DNA from: an uncultured Bacteroidales bacterium
GTDB lineage: Bacteria > Bacteroidota > Bacteroidia > Bacteroidales > UBA932
Assembly (NCBI GenBank): GCA_946999645.1
Contig: CAMQDS010000002.1
Coordinates: 155,260 to 219,259 of the forward strand
Direction of reading: 5' to 3'
Length of the DNA: 64,000 nucleotides
This document shows, piece after piece, positions 43,544 to 52,062 of the stretch; position 1 is the stretch's first letter, and the number at the start of each line of letters is the position of its first letter. The notes beneath the pieces are model-generated. The model ran no database searches. It was not told the origin of the DNA and saw nothing but the letters and a program-made list of their open reading frames with translations. The position numbers were made by a program, and so were the translations under genes.

Positions 43544-45241
43544 ATGGTAAAATTTGAAGTAACCTGTCCTATTGGACGAGAACCAAGACCGGATGATATA
43601 AGAACTGCTGCTGCAACTGCTCTTAATCTTCGTAGAAATGCTGTTATTAATGTTATTGATCCTACGAAGTCATATCAGCCTACTATGGTTGGTGAAGATG
43701 CACATTGTCATATTGTACACAGGTCTATAGATGCGAGAGGAGATGTGGTGATGAGATATCAGATTGAGGCATATCGTCATAATGAACCATACTCTGAATA
43801 TAAAGTTCCTGAATATAAAAATGTTGCTGATGCAGAACCTGTGATTGTCGTGGGTGGCGGTCCGGCAGGTATGTTCGCGGCTTTGAAACTTATAAGTCTT
43901 GGTTTGAAACCTATTTTATTGGAGAGAGGAAAGGATGTGAGTAGGCGAAAGACAGATATGGCAGCTCAATCTCGGTTAGGTGTGGTAAATCCAAATTCCA
44001 ATTATTGTTATGGAGAAGGAGGTGCAGGTACGTTTTCTGATGGTAAACTATATACACGTTCTTCAAAACGAGGTGATATAAGGGAGGTTTTATATCAGTT
44101 TGTGAAATTTGGTGCAAACCCTTCCATTTTGATTGATGCTCATCCGCACATTGGTACTGATAAATTGCCTCGTGTCGTCAAGAACATAAGAGAAGCTATA
44201 ATAGAAAATGGGGGAGAATATCACTTTGATACCAAAGTGGAGGATATAATAAAAGAAAATGACGGAACATTTACCGTAGTAGCATCTGACTTATCAGCAG
44301 ACAAAAGTATTAAGGTGACCTACAAGGCTAAGGCTGTAATATTGGCAACAGGACACTCTGCTCGTGAAATTTATGACTTGTTCAATGAAAAAGGCTGGAA
44401 ACTTGAGCCTAAAGGCTTTGCTCTTGGAGTTAGAGTTGAACATAAGCAGGCTCTTATAAATAACATCAGGTATCATGGTCAGTGGGAAGAAGGTATGCCG
44501 GCTGCAGAATATTCATTTGTAGAGCAAATTCCTTTGGATGATGATGAAAAGTTAAGAGGCGTTTTTTCTTTCTGTATGTGTCCTGGAGGGGCATTGGTAC
44601 CTACGGCAACAGAAGATAGTGCTATAGTACTTAATGGCATGTCCAACTCGGCAAGAAATTCAAAATGGGCAAATGCAGGAGTAGTCGTTTCTGTAGAACC
44701 AGAGGATATACCTGAAGAATATAATAAATATGGTATTTTCTCGGTCTTACAATTTCAGAAGGACATTGAACACAAGATGTATTCTTTTATTGAAGAAAAG
44801 AGAGCAGAAGACAGCAATATAAATCCACAGTCTGCACCAGCCCAAAGAATGTTAGATTTTTGTGAGGGAAAGGAGTCCGAAAATCTCCCATTGACTTCAT
44901 ATCATCCAGGAGTTGTTTCTGCTCCTTTACACAAACTTTTGCCTGACTTTATAGTAGAGAGATTGCAGTCTGCCTTTATACAGGTTAATAGAAATTCCAT
45001 GAGGGGATACCTTACTAATGATGCCCTTTTATTAGGGGTTGAATCAAGGACCTCTTCTCCTATAAGGATTGTTAGGGATAATGCTAATCTACAGTGTCCT
45101 GATGTTCCAGGACTTTTCCCATGTGGAGAAGGTGCAGGTTATGCAGGTGGCATAGTATCGTCTGCTATAGATGGAATAAATTGTGCATCAGCAGTCTATG
45201 AAATGTTGTATCCTACTAAAATCAATTCTGACACAGAATAA
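43544..45241 (+). CDS. FAD-dependent dehydrogenase (COG2509 family)
   Basis: 565 residues. The N-terminal about 95 residues form the small domain typical of COG2509 (VKFEVTCPIGREPRPDDIRT in part). The FAD-binding motif VVGGGPAGMFAAL is at about 102-114, followed by ERGKDVSRR and the distinctive NYCYGEGGAGTFSDGKLYTR. FALGVRVEHKQ and CPGGALVPTATE fit the family, and the C-terminal FPCGEGAGYAGGIVSSAIDG is the second FAD site. The substrate of this widely conserved family is not known. It is 32 nt downstream of tsaD and 15 nt upstream of cdd. Confidence 0.9.
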   Translation: MVKFEVTCPIGREPRPDDIRTAAATALNLRRNAVINVIDPTKSYQPTMVGEDAHCHIVHRSIDARGDVVMRYQIEAYRHNEPYSEYKVPEYKNVADAEPVIVVGGGPAGMFAALKLISLGLKPILLERGKDVSRRKTDMAAQSRLGVVNPNSNYCYGEGGAGTFSDGKLYTRSSKRGDIREVLYQFVKFGANPSILIDAHPHIGTDKLPRVVKNIREAIIENGGEYHFDTKVEDIIKENDGTFTVVASDLSADKSIKVTYKAKAVILATGHSAREIYDLFNEKGWKLEPKGFALGVRVEHKQALINNIRYHGQWEEGMPAAEYSFVEQIPLDDDEKLRGVFSFCMCPGGALVPTATEDSAIVLNGMSNSARNSKWANAGVVVSVEPEDIPEEYNKYGIFSVLQFQKDIEHKMYSFIEEKRAEDSNINPQSAPAQRMLDFCEGKESENLPLTSYHPGVVSAPLHKLLPDFIVERLQSAFIQVNRNSMRGYLTNDALLLGVESRTSSPIRIVRDNANLQCPDVPGLFPCGEGAGYAGGIVSSAIDGINCASAVYEMLYPTKINSDTE

Positions 45242-45256
45242 AACAACAACTTATAT

Positions 45257-45739
45257 ATGTCCGTACAATACAAAATCTTAGAAATAAAATACGAAGAATT
45301 TGCCGACATTACAGGTCTGAAACCAATTGAGGAAGAACTGGCAAAGCGTGCAATAGAAGTTCAAAAATCTTCGTATGCCCCATATTCTAACTTTAACGTA
45401 GGGGCTGCAGTCCTATTGGAAAACGGTGAAATAGTTACTGGCTCAAATCAAGAAAATGCTGCAACGCCATCAGGGTTATGCGCTGAAAGAGTTGCCTTAT
45501 TTGCTGCAGGTGCTAAAAATCCTGGGGTGCCAGTTGTAGCATTAGCATTAGTGGGGGGACCTAATGGAAGTATTTGTGATGAGCCGGCTACACCTTGCGG
45601 AGCATGTAGACAGGTAATGGCAGAGTATCAGAAAATAAGTCATAGACCGATGACTATCATAATGATAGGGAAAAATAGAGTCTTAAGATTTAATCGAGTT
45701 GATGACATATTGCCGTTTATATTTACAAGTATGGATTAG
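45257..45739 (+). CDS. cdd: Cytidine deaminase
   Basis: 160 residues. The zinc and proton-shuttle site is C75-A-E77 in PSGLCAERVALFAAG, and the second zinc motif is PCGAC (C114, C117). SSYAPYSNFNVGAAVL is the substrate-binding segment of Cdd. It converts cytidine and deoxycytidine to uridine and deoxyuridine in pyrimidine salvage. The N-terminus is about 25 residues longer than the shortest tetrameric Cdd proteins, with EEFADITGLKPIEE. The next feature is the SRP RNA gene. Confidence 0.95.
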   Translation: MSVQYKILEIKYEEFADITGLKPIEEELAKRAIEVQKSSYAPYSNFNVGAAVLLENGEIVTGSNQENAATPSGLCAERVALFAAGAKNPGVPVVALALVGGPNGSICDEPATPCGACRQVMAEYQKISHRPMTIIMIGKNRVLRFNRVDDILPFIFTSMD

Positions 45740-45758
45740 TTATTTTATATAATCTATC

Positions 45759-45788
45759 TTGTCGTTAAATAAAAAAGTTGTACATTTG
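45759..45788 (+). promoter_or_regulatory. Promoter of the SRP RNA gene
   Basis: TTG (45759-45761) and TACATTTG (45781-45788) with 19 nt between, a near-consensus Bacteroidota promoter. The RNA would start at about 45793. Confidence 0.75.
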
Positions 45789-45792
45789 CATA

Positions 45793-45895
45793 GGGAAAGT
45801 CGTACACGACCGGCTCCCTCTGAATCCCCCAGGACCGGAAGGCAGCAAGGGTAAGAGGTCGTAGCGGTGCGATGTATTAAGCTTTCCCTTTTTTT
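45793..45895 (+). ncRNA. ffs: Signal recognition particle RNA (small bacterial type)
   Basis: The terminal helix GGGAAAG (45793-45799) pairs with CTTTCCC (45882-45888). The apical domain IV core reads AGGACCGGAAGGCAGCAAGG, with the GGAA tetraloop and the symmetric internal-loop bases bound by the Ffh M domain. Length is about 100 nt with no Alu domain. A run of seven T (45889-45895) follows the closing helix and serves as terminator. The next gene's ATG is at 45898, only 2 nt beyond. Confidence 0.93.
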
Positions 45896-45897
45896 GT

Positions 45898-47304
45898 ATG
45901 AAAATTTGTGTAGGTCTTTCAGGCGGTGTTGATTCAAGCGTCGCAGCCTTGCTTCTTAAAGAACAGGGATATGATGTATTTGCCATGTTTATGCAAAATT
46001 GGCATGATGCTGACTCTACTTTACATGGAGATTGTGAGTGGGAAGAGGATCGTTTTGTTGCAGAAATGGTGGCTCGCAAAATAGGTATACCATTTTATTT
46101 TGTCGATCTAAGTAAGGAGTATAGGAAGAGGGTAGTAGACTATATGTTTGAAGAGTATTCAAAAGGTCGTACTCCAAATCCTGATGTACTTTGCAATAGG
46201 GAAATAAAGTTTGATGCTTTTCTTAAAGAAGCTCAAAAGTTGGGTGCAGACATGGTTGCTACAGGACATTATTGCAGAAAAGACATTTTATGTGATGCAA
46301 ATGGCAATCCTATAAAAGATAGTACCGGTAATGTTATCTATCGTATTTTTGCTGGATCAGACCATAATAAAGATCAAAGCTATTTTCTTTGCCAATTAAA
46401 TCAAGAGCAATTATCTAAAGCTTTATTTCCGATAGGGGAAATTGATAAGCCTGAAGTTAGACGTATAGCTCATGAGGCTGGTTTGATGTCAGCAGATAAA
46501 AAGGATTCACAAGGAATATGCTTTGTAGGAAAAGTCGATCTTCCTACTTTTTTACAACAAAAACTTGCACCAAAAAAAGGAGATGTTATAGAAGTATATG
46601 ATGCGTATTATACTGATAATGAACAATATGCTTTTATTAAAACCACTCTTTCTTCAATAATGTCTTCAGAAGAAAAAGAAGTTAAATTAATTACAGATTA
46701 TATCTCAGAGGATAAGGCAGAACCCCTTAGAAATGAATCCTCTCCCTTTTCAGAGGAAAAAATAAGGTTACTTACAGATGAAACTCTTTTACGTTTATCT
46801 ACTCCTATAACTTATAATATTGAATTTGAAACACAGGCATATCGCAGTGGAAAACATCATATAAAAAAGATAAGGTATAAGGATAATCCTTATGGAAAAA
46901 TAGTTGGAAGTCATGATGGGGCCGGTTTCTATACCATAGGACAACGTAAAGGTCTTAATATTGGTGGACACAAAGATTCTCTGTTTGTCATATCAACAGA
47001 TATTGAGAACAATATAATATACGTAGGTGAGGGACATCAGCATAAGGGGCTTTCTCGAAGTTGTCTTAGGATTGATATTTCAGATATACATTGGATTAGA
47101 CCTGATCTTAAAATGGAAATAGGAGAAATTCGACCGTATCAAGTGCGAATCAGGTATCGTCAGCCTCTCCAGAAAGCCTATCTTATTATGAGGGCAAATG
47201 GACTTTACATTATTTTTGATTACCCTCAAAGAGGTATAACCCCTGGACAATTTGCCGTTTGGTATAATGATGAGGAAGAAATGCTTGGTTCTGGAATCAT
47301 TTAA
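45898..47304 (+). CDS. mnmA: tRNA-specific 2-thiouridylase MnmA with an internal insertion
   Basis: 468 residues, about 100 longer than the usual 360-380. The PP-loop SGGVDSS is at residues 8-14, so this ATG is the real start. The catalytic Cys are C99 (VLCNREIKFD) and C208 (SQGICFVG). DHNKDQSYFLCQL and the late VGSHDGAGFYTIGQRKGL are present. Between GDVIEV (228-233) and GKIVGSHDG (333-341) lies a Lys/Glu-rich stretch of about 100 residues that ordinary MnmA lacks. The enzyme thiolates U34 of tRNA-Lys, -Glu and -Gln. The start codon follows the SRP RNA terminator by 2 nt, and there is no room for a separate leader. The stop overlaps the convergent gene (TTAA). Confidence 0.94.
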   Translation: MKICVGLSGGVDSSVAALLLKEQGYDVFAMFMQNWHDADSTLHGDCEWEEDRFVAEMVARKIGIPFYFVDLSKEYRKRVVDYMFEEYSKGRTPNPDVLCNREIKFDAFLKEAQKLGADMVATGHYCRKDILCDANGNPIKDSTGNVIYRIFAGSDHNKDQSYFLCQLNQEQLSKALFPIGEIDKPEVRRIAHEAGLMSADKKDSQGICFVGKVDLPTFLQQKLAPKKGDVIEVYDAYYTDNEQYAFIKTTLSSIMSSEEKEVKLITDYISEDKAEPLRNESSPFSEEKIRLLTDETLLRLSTPITYNIEFETQAYRSGKHHIKKIRYKDNPYGKIVGSHDGAGFYTIGQRKGLNIGGHKDSLFVISTDIENNIIYVGEGHQHKGLSRSCLRIDISDIHWIRPDLKMEIGEIRPYQVRIRYRQPLQKAYLIMRANGLYIIFDYPQRGITPGQFAVWYNDEEEMLGSGII

Positions 47305-48635
47305 TCTTCAATGGCTTTAGCTGCGCATTGACCTGCAAGCCATCCACTGGCAAAGGCTGTATGAAGGTTATATCCTCCTGTATCACAATCAATATCAACG
47401 ACCTCACCGCAAAAATAAAGACCTTTTTGCAATTTAGATTCCATTGTCTTAGCTACTATTTCATCAGTAGAAACTCCTCCTGCAGTTACTACACTTCTTT
47501 CAAAGCCAACATAACCCTTTATATCAAAACACCAGTGCTTTAGAGAATAGGCAATTAAATCTGCATTAAAGGAGGTATCTTTATTAGCATCAAAATTTTT
47601 ATTCCAACATAAAAATCCAGGAATAAGAGACATAGGCATTAATTTGCCAAGAAGAACCTTGAAGATATGCCTATTAGAAAGATTTTTACTTCTTTTGTCT
47701 TCTTTAATTTCACGCCAAAGATTTGAGATTCTTTTACTTAGTTCATCTTTTTCTACTTTTGGCTTTAAGTCTATCTCAACAATAACTTTTTTGGCTCCGT
47801 TTAAAATTGACTTTACACAGTTTCTACTAATTGCGAAACCTACAGGTCCCTCAATTCCTCCATCTGTGAAGTCAATATCGCCAAATTGATTTTGAACTTC
47901 CTGTCCATTTACAATAAGGGTTATTCCAATATTCTTAAGTTGTTGTCCACAAAGTAGTTGTCCCTGCTCGGACAAAGGCAGAGAACGATTAATATGTCCG
48001 TACAATTTTTCTGAAGCAACTTTATATCCTACAGGAACAATGGCTGTAAGAGAAGGAAAACATTGCTTGATTGTATGACCAAATGTTTTTGCTAAGGCAT
48101 ATCCGTCCCCTGTTGAACCACTTCCAGGATAAGAAAGTCCTCCTGTAGCAATTATTACTTTTTTTGCAGTAAATGAATCTTTATTTGTATTTATCGTAAA
48201 AGTACAGTCATCAGATTTATATATTTCTGAAACTTTACAATTATTTATTATACGAACACCACTACGTTCTATGATTTTTACCAACGTATCTACCACATCA
48301 GACGACCTGTGACTTTCTGGAAATGCTCTATCTCCTCTCTCAATTACCGCAGGCATGCCGTTTTTTTCAAACAGTTCCACCAATTTTTCTGGTGTCATAT
48401 TATAAAATGCTGGTTTGAGAAAATTTATATTTGTCCTGATATGTCCAGAAAAATCATTCCACGGCTTAATATTACTAAAATTACATCTTCCTTTTCCTGT
48501 TATCATTATCTTTCTGCCAGGTCGCGGCATACGTTCAAGTATTGTGATTTGTTTGTTGGCATTTATCTCCGCAGCCCCAGCAGCCGCCATAAGACCAGCA
48601 GCCCCTCCTCCTATAATTAAAATGTCAGAATACAT
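47301..48635 (-). CDS. BaiN/HI0933-like NAD(P)/FAD-dependent oxidoreductase
   Basis: 444 residues from the ATG at 48635; a TTG 6 nt upstream is unlikely. The FAD motif IIGGGAAGLMAAAGAAE is at the N-terminus, followed by ERMPRPGRKIMITGKGRCNF with the GRKxxxTGxGRCN hallmark of the HI0933 family, KVIIATGGLSYPGSGSTGDG, TAGGVSTDEI and the C-terminal YFCGEVVDIDCDTGGYNL. The family is a flavoprotein group of uncertain substrate (BaiN reduces bile-acid intermediates). The stop codon overlaps that of mnmA by 3 nt in convergent orientation (TTAA). Confidence 0.92.
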   Translation of the reverse strand: MYSDILIIGGGAAGLMAAAGAAEINANKQITILERMPRPGRKIMITGKGRCNFSNIKPWNDFSGHIRTNINFLKPAFYNMTPEKLVELFEKNGMPAVIERGDRAFPESHRSSDVVDTLVKIIERSGVRIINNCKVSEIYKSDDCTFTINTNKDSFTAKKVIIATGGLSYPGSGSTGDGYALAKTFGHTIKQCFPSLTAIVPVGYKVASEKLYGHINRSLPLSEQGQLLCGQQLKNIGITLIVNGQEVQNQFGDIDFTDGGIEGPVGFAISRNCVKSILNGAKKVIVEIDLKPKVEKDELSKRISNLWREIKEDKRSKNLSNRHIFKVLLGKLMPMSLIPGFLCWNKNFDANKDTSFNADLIAYSLKHWCFDIKGYVGFERSVVTAGGVSTDEIVAKTMESKLQKGLYFCGEVVDIDCDTGGYNLHTAFASGWLAGQCAAKAIED

Positions 48636-48655
48636 TTTCAATAAAATAAAATTAC

Positions 48656-48663
48656 TATATTTG
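48656..48663 (+). promoter_or_regulatory. -7 element of tRNA-Thr
   Basis: TATATTTG, 24 nt before the mature 5' end at 48688, so a precursor leader of about 18 nt. It lies 20 nt from the start of the divergent BaiN-like gene. No good TTG -33. Confidence 0.55.
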
Positions 48664-48687
48664 CAGTCCGCTTAATTGAAAGCGTAT

Positions 48688-48760
48688 GCCACTTTAGCTC
48701 AGTCGGTAGAGCAGCTCATTCGTAATGAGCAGGTCGAGAGTTCGAGCCTCTTGAGTGGCT
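48688..48760 (+). tRNA. tRNA-Thr (anticodon CGT)
   Basis: Acceptor GCCACTT pairs with GAGTGGC, D-arm GCTC...GAGC, anticodon stem GCTCA/TGAGC with loop TTCGTAA (anticodon CGT), T-arm GAGAG TTCGAGC CTCTT. It decodes ACG. Discriminator T and no encoded CCA. It ends 3 nt before the stop codon of a convergent gene. Confidence 0.94.
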
Positions 48761-48763
48761 CTT

Positions 48764-49279
48764 TTATTTTTCTAATTTATCTTTCAGTTTTTTTACGGTT
48801 ATGACAGCTGTTTTTGAGGGATTTGCAAAATGATAGATAGTGAATATTGCTGCTGCAATTCCTATAAAGGCAAATATCCCATGAACCGAAAATGATAAAG
48901 TCAAACCTATTGCAATCAAACTGATTATTATTATTGTATAACAAAAGTTACGCAATATTCCACTACTATCTCCTTCTATAAAAACAGCAGAATACCTCCT
49001 TATTTCGCCATCCGTAGTATCTCCTATTTTCCCTGAGTCTTCGAGTTTACATAAAATATATCTATTCCTCCACAACGTAGAAAAGTCAAGGATAAGTTCA
49101 CATCCTCTATAAGAAACAGGTAATTGTTCTGCGCTAAATTCGGTATATTTATACACTCTTCCATACTCTTCCATTTCAGCCTTTACCTGTCCGAGTACTG
49201 TTCCATATCCTTTATTTGATACGAAATACGCCGTTCCGGCATCTAACATCTTGGCGTTTCTGTGGATTGCAAGTTTCAT
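48764..49279 (-). CDS. Unrecognised small membrane protein
   Basis: 171 residues; I do not recognise a family. The first about 105 residues are polar (MKLAIHRNAKMLDAGTAYFV, YKYTEFSAEQLPVS, LDFSTLWRNRYILCKL). Two adjacent hydrophobic segments follow (residues about 110-130 and 133-150: NFCYTIIIISLIAIGLTLSF, GIFAFIGIAAAIFTIYHF), then a short basic tail (VKKLKDKLEK). The protein therefore has a cytoplasmic or periplasmic N-domain and a hairpin membrane anchor. The start overlaps the upstream gene by 4 nt (ATGA), so it is coupled to the dnaN operon as its last member. Confidence 0.65.
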   Translation of the reverse strand: MKLAIHRNAKMLDAGTAYFVSNKGYGTVLGQVKAEMEEYGRVYKYTEFSAEQLPVSYRGCELILDFSTLWRNRYILCKLEDSGKIGDTTDGEIRRYSAVFIEGDSSGILRNFCYTIIIISLIAIGLTLSFSVHGIFAFIGIAAAIFTIYHFANPSKTAVITVKKLKDKLEK

Positions 49280-49839
49280 CTTATAATATTAAAATCAATA
49301 ATAGGTTTCCCGCAATAGCAGCCTTTAATGTTGATTTTCCCTTGAATATTGCCTTCTATAAGTTTCTTAATCTCAGATAATTCTACAGTCACTAAGTCGC
49401 CTGTTCTTAGATATATTCTTTTTGAAGACTCACATATTGCCTGCTCTATCAAACTAATATCACTGTTTGAATTTTCATACAATAGGATACCTGAACTTTC
49501 TATTGAAAATATCCCATTGGGAGAAAGACTTTCGTTATTAGTTGGCAGAGATATAAAACTTGTATGATCTATGCAGGAGGCACAAGCAAATCCTTGAGGT
49601 GTATTATCTAATAGGTTGTCAGGATATAATAAAATGCCAAAACAAATAGAATCATAGTATCTCGAAACAAAGTTTGCTCCTATACTTTTACCGGGCTTTG
49701 CTATTCTCGCTGCAATAATAGGAGTAAAACTCAATGAATCAATGTAGTCCGGAGGATAGAAATCCTCATTATCCCTTTCCCATGTAGTATCGGGTCGTAC
49801 TATGATTTTCCCATTATATGTTTTTACGATAATATTCAT
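49276..49839 (-). CDS. Unrecognised protein with weak resemblance to the fumarylacetoacetate hydrolase fold
   Basis: 187 residues. It starts MNIIVKTYNGKIIVRPDTTW. Two pieces resemble FAH-family proteins: ARIAKPGKSIGANFVSRYYD near residues 45-64 and the C-terminal TGDLVTVELSEIKKLIEG, like the pGD-x-V-x-vEI element near the end of that fold. The protein lacks a clear set of acidic metal ligands, so any enzyme activity is doubtful. It sits 17 nt after the exonuclease gene and overlaps the next gene by 4 nt. Coding potential is supported by the tight spacing in the dnaN operon. Family assignment is only a suggestion. Confidence 0.6.
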   Translation of the reverse strand: MNIIVKTYNGKIIVRPDTTWERDNEDFYPPDYIDSLSFTPIIAARIAKPGKSIGANFVSRYYDSICFGILLYPDNLLDNTPQGFACASCIDHTSFISLPTNNESLSPNGIFSIESSGILLYENSNSDISLIEQAICESSKRIYLRTGDLVTVELSEIKKLIEGNIQGKINIKGCYCGKPIIDFNIIR

Positions 49840-49856
49840 CTATGCAAAAACCGCAT

Positions 49857-50747
49857 CTAACAACCGAAATGTTTCATCAGTTCTGATGTCGCATTATCAA
49901 AGTCTTTGCCAACCAGTGGTTCTGATTGCGCTTTTTTTTCGTCTTCAAATTGTTGCTTTAACAATTCAAACTGACGTTTTGTGTCTAATGTAAACTCGCC
50001 ATTATCTATCCAAGCAAAGTAAGACGGTTCTGAATTATAAACCTCCCTTGCAGTTTTCCCTTTATGTTTTCCAAAACTTATAACGGCTTCTCCATTTTCT
50101 CCCATTACAAGTCTTCCGGCATAATCTATTGTTTTAGGTCTTCCTCCAAACTTAGACAGATATTCTACATCATTTTTAAGTTTATCTCCATACATCTGTA
50201 ACTGACCTTTAAGGACTTCATAGGTTGCTAAGGTATCAGCTTCAGCTGTATGAGCATTTTCAAAATCTTTACCACCGCAATAGAACCTATAAGCGGCTTT
50301 AAGATTTCTTGGCTCCATTGAATGGTAGATAGTCTGGACATCAACCATACTTTTGTTATGAAGATTAAGATTGAAGGACTGATTGGTATATTTACGAACC
50401 CTCTCAAATTCTTCAGCGAGCATAGGTAGGTCAAACTTTGTGGAGTTAAATCCTGCAAGATCGCTGTCCTGTAACCATGAAGCGACTTCAGCGGCAACTT
50501 CATAGAATTTAGGTAAATCTTTAAGGTCACTATCTGTCAGCCCATTGACAGCACTCGCACTTGGATTTACAGGTATCTGTTTACGTGTACGACAATCCCA
50601 CGGACATAGTCTCCACGTTTTTATTCTTTGTTCCCCTCCAGGAAAAATTTTTACAAAACTCAATTCTGCAATAGCATCTGCAGCAATATTAAGCCCCGTG
50701 CTTTCAATATCAAAGAAAACTATGGGACGTTCAAGAATAAGTTCCAT
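49857..50747 (-). CDS. DEDDh 3'-5' exonuclease, DnaQ/ExoX-like
   Basis: 296 residues. The ExoI motif is FFDIESTGLN (D13, E15), ExoII is AGFNSTKFDLPML, and ExoIII is HTAEADTLATYEVL, with the His and Asp of a DEDDh nuclease. From about residue 205 a second small domain, VISFGKHKGKTAREVYNSEP and YFAWIDNGEF, matches the C-terminal domain of ExoX-like exonucleases. Enzymes of this group trim 3' ends of DNA or act as proofreading exonucleases. It lies 3 nt downstream of dnaN, which supports a role with DNA polymerase III, though it is not the canonical DnaQ. Confidence 0.9.
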   Translation of the reverse strand: MELILERPIVFFDIESTGLNIAADAIAELSFVKIFPGGEQRIKTWRLCPWDCRTRKQIPVNPSASAVNGLTDSDLKDLPKFYEVAAEVASWLQDSDLAGFNSTKFDLPMLAEEFERVRKYTNQSFNLNLHNKSMVDVQTIYHSMEPRNLKAAYRFYCGGKDFENAHTAEADTLATYEVLKGQLQMYGDKLKNDVEYLSKFGGRPKTIDYAGRLVMGENGEAVISFGKHKGKTAREVYNSEPSYFAWIDNGEFTLDTKRQFELLKQQFEDEKKAQSEPLVGKDFDNATSELMKHFGC

Positions 50748-50750
50748 ATT

Positions 50751-51872
50751 TTATTTTACCATTATAGGCATAACAATACCAAATACCTTTTCATCTGCTG
50801 CCTCTTCTTCGGATGGCAGGATCAAGGCAGAACGTCTCTTATCTGCAAATTTCATTATAACGGTTTCGCAAGACAAGTTACTTAGTATTTCAATAACATG
50901 TGTAGACTTAAATCCTATTGAAAGATTGTCTCCTTTGTAATCACACTCAATCTTCTCATGAGCAGCAATTTCAAATCCAAGATCCTGAGCTGAAATTTCC
51001 AAAGACCCTTCAGTTAAATCAAATTTGATATGATTTGATGCCTTAGGAGAACATACCGCTATTCTTCTTACAGTATTAAGTAATCTAAGTCTATTTATGG
51101 TTAATATATTTGAATTACTCTTAGGAATGATAGTAGTATAATCAGGATACTTTCCAACTACAAGACAGCAAATAACAGTTGTCTTTCCAAAACGGAAAAC
51201 TGCTGTTTTGGAGTCAAAAATTACTTTTACATTTTCTGTATCCTTACTGATAATTGATCTAAGTACTCCAGCATGTCTTTTATTAAGTATAAAAGATGCT
51301 TCTCCAGGAGTCTTTATGTCAATTGCTGTATAGCAAATAAGTTTTTGAAGATCTGATGCTACAAGAGTAGTTATATTTGGCTTTATATCGAAGAATATAG
51401 AATTCATAACCGGTCGGCTTTCTTCGTCTGAAGAAGCATATATGGTGCTTCCTATACCATCGTAAAGTGTCTGGGCAGGAAACTCGACAGATACTGCATC
51501 TTCCCCTGCTGTTTGTATTTGAGGGTAGTCATCAGGGTTAAAATAAGGAAGCGTAGATGCTCCGCTCGACCATGCGCATTCAAACGAGTTTGCACCTTTT
51601 GTACTTATCGTTATAGGTTGATCAGGAAGTTCTTTTAGAAGGTCTGTTATCTGCCTTGCAGGAACTGCAATTCTGCCTTCTTCTTCAGTATTTTCTACTT
51701 CAATCTCTGTTTTCAGAGTTATCTCCATATCTGATGCGGTAATCTCCAAAGTATTTCCCTTCAGTACAAAAAGATAGTCTTCGAGGATAGCTTCAGCTGC
51801 TTTCGTCGGTATAGCCTTAGATACCGTAAGTATACCTTTCAAAAGTTCTGAACTTGACACAACCAGTTTCAT
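50751..51872 (-). CDS. dnaN: DNA polymerase III beta sliding clamp
   Basis: 373 residues, standard length with three repeated clamp domains. It starts MKLVVSSSELLKGILTVSKA, and has LEITASDMEITLKTEIEV, RPVMNSIFFDI, VASDLQKLICY and the C-terminal RSALILPSEEEAADEKVFGIVMPIMVK (in part), where the hydrophobic protein-binding pocket lies. The clamp rings DNA and tethers polymerase III. It is the first gene of an operon of four on the minus strand, with a -7 element 78 nt upstream. There is no dnaA nearby, as in many Bacteroidota where dnaN is not at the origin. Confidence 0.96.
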   Translation of the reverse strand: MKLVVSSSELLKGILTVSKAIPTKAAEAILEDYLFVLKGNTLEITASDMEITLKTEIEVENTEEEGRIAVPARQITDLLKELPDQPITISTKGANSFECAWSSGASTLPYFNPDDYPQIQTAGEDAVSVEFPAQTLYDGIGSTIYASSDEESRPVMNSIFFDIKPNITTLVASDLQKLICYTAIDIKTPGEASFILNKRHAGVLRSIISKDTENVKVIFDSKTAVFRFGKTTVICCLVVGKYPDYTTIIPKSNSNILTINRLRLLNTVRRIAVCSPKASNHIKFDLTEGSLEISAQDLGFEIAAHEKIECDYKGDNLSIGFKSTHVIEILSNLSCETVIMKFADKRRSALILPSEEEAADEKVFGIVMPIMVK

Positions 51873-51949
51873 ATAAATATCGATATATCTTATAGTTAAA
51901 CTTCTTATAAATCAGCGTCATTACCTAATAGGTATAAACGCAAGTGAAA

Positions 51950-51957
51950 CAAAGGTA
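51950..51957 (-). promoter_or_regulatory. -7 element of the dnaN operon
   Basis: The minus strand reads TACCTTTG, fitting TAnnTTTG, 77 nt before the dnaN ATG. The leader of about 70 nt holds a small palindrome TACCT-AAT-AGGTA (51922-51934). The 190-nt gap to degP contains no other clear signal; for degP only an imperfect TGCCTTTG (52014-52021) is seen. Confidence 0.5.
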
Positions 51958-52062
51958 ACAATTATTTTTTTGACATTTGGCATATATTTTGATTTTTCTG
52001 ATCGACGCAAATGTGCCTTTGTATGGTATGTTTATTTGATTATTAATTAAAAAATAAATATT

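Noticed and set aside
52014..52021. TGCCTTTG as a degP promoter -7 element
   Set aside because: One of the two conserved A/T positions is wrong (TG instead of TA) and the -33 spacing is 22; too weak to list.
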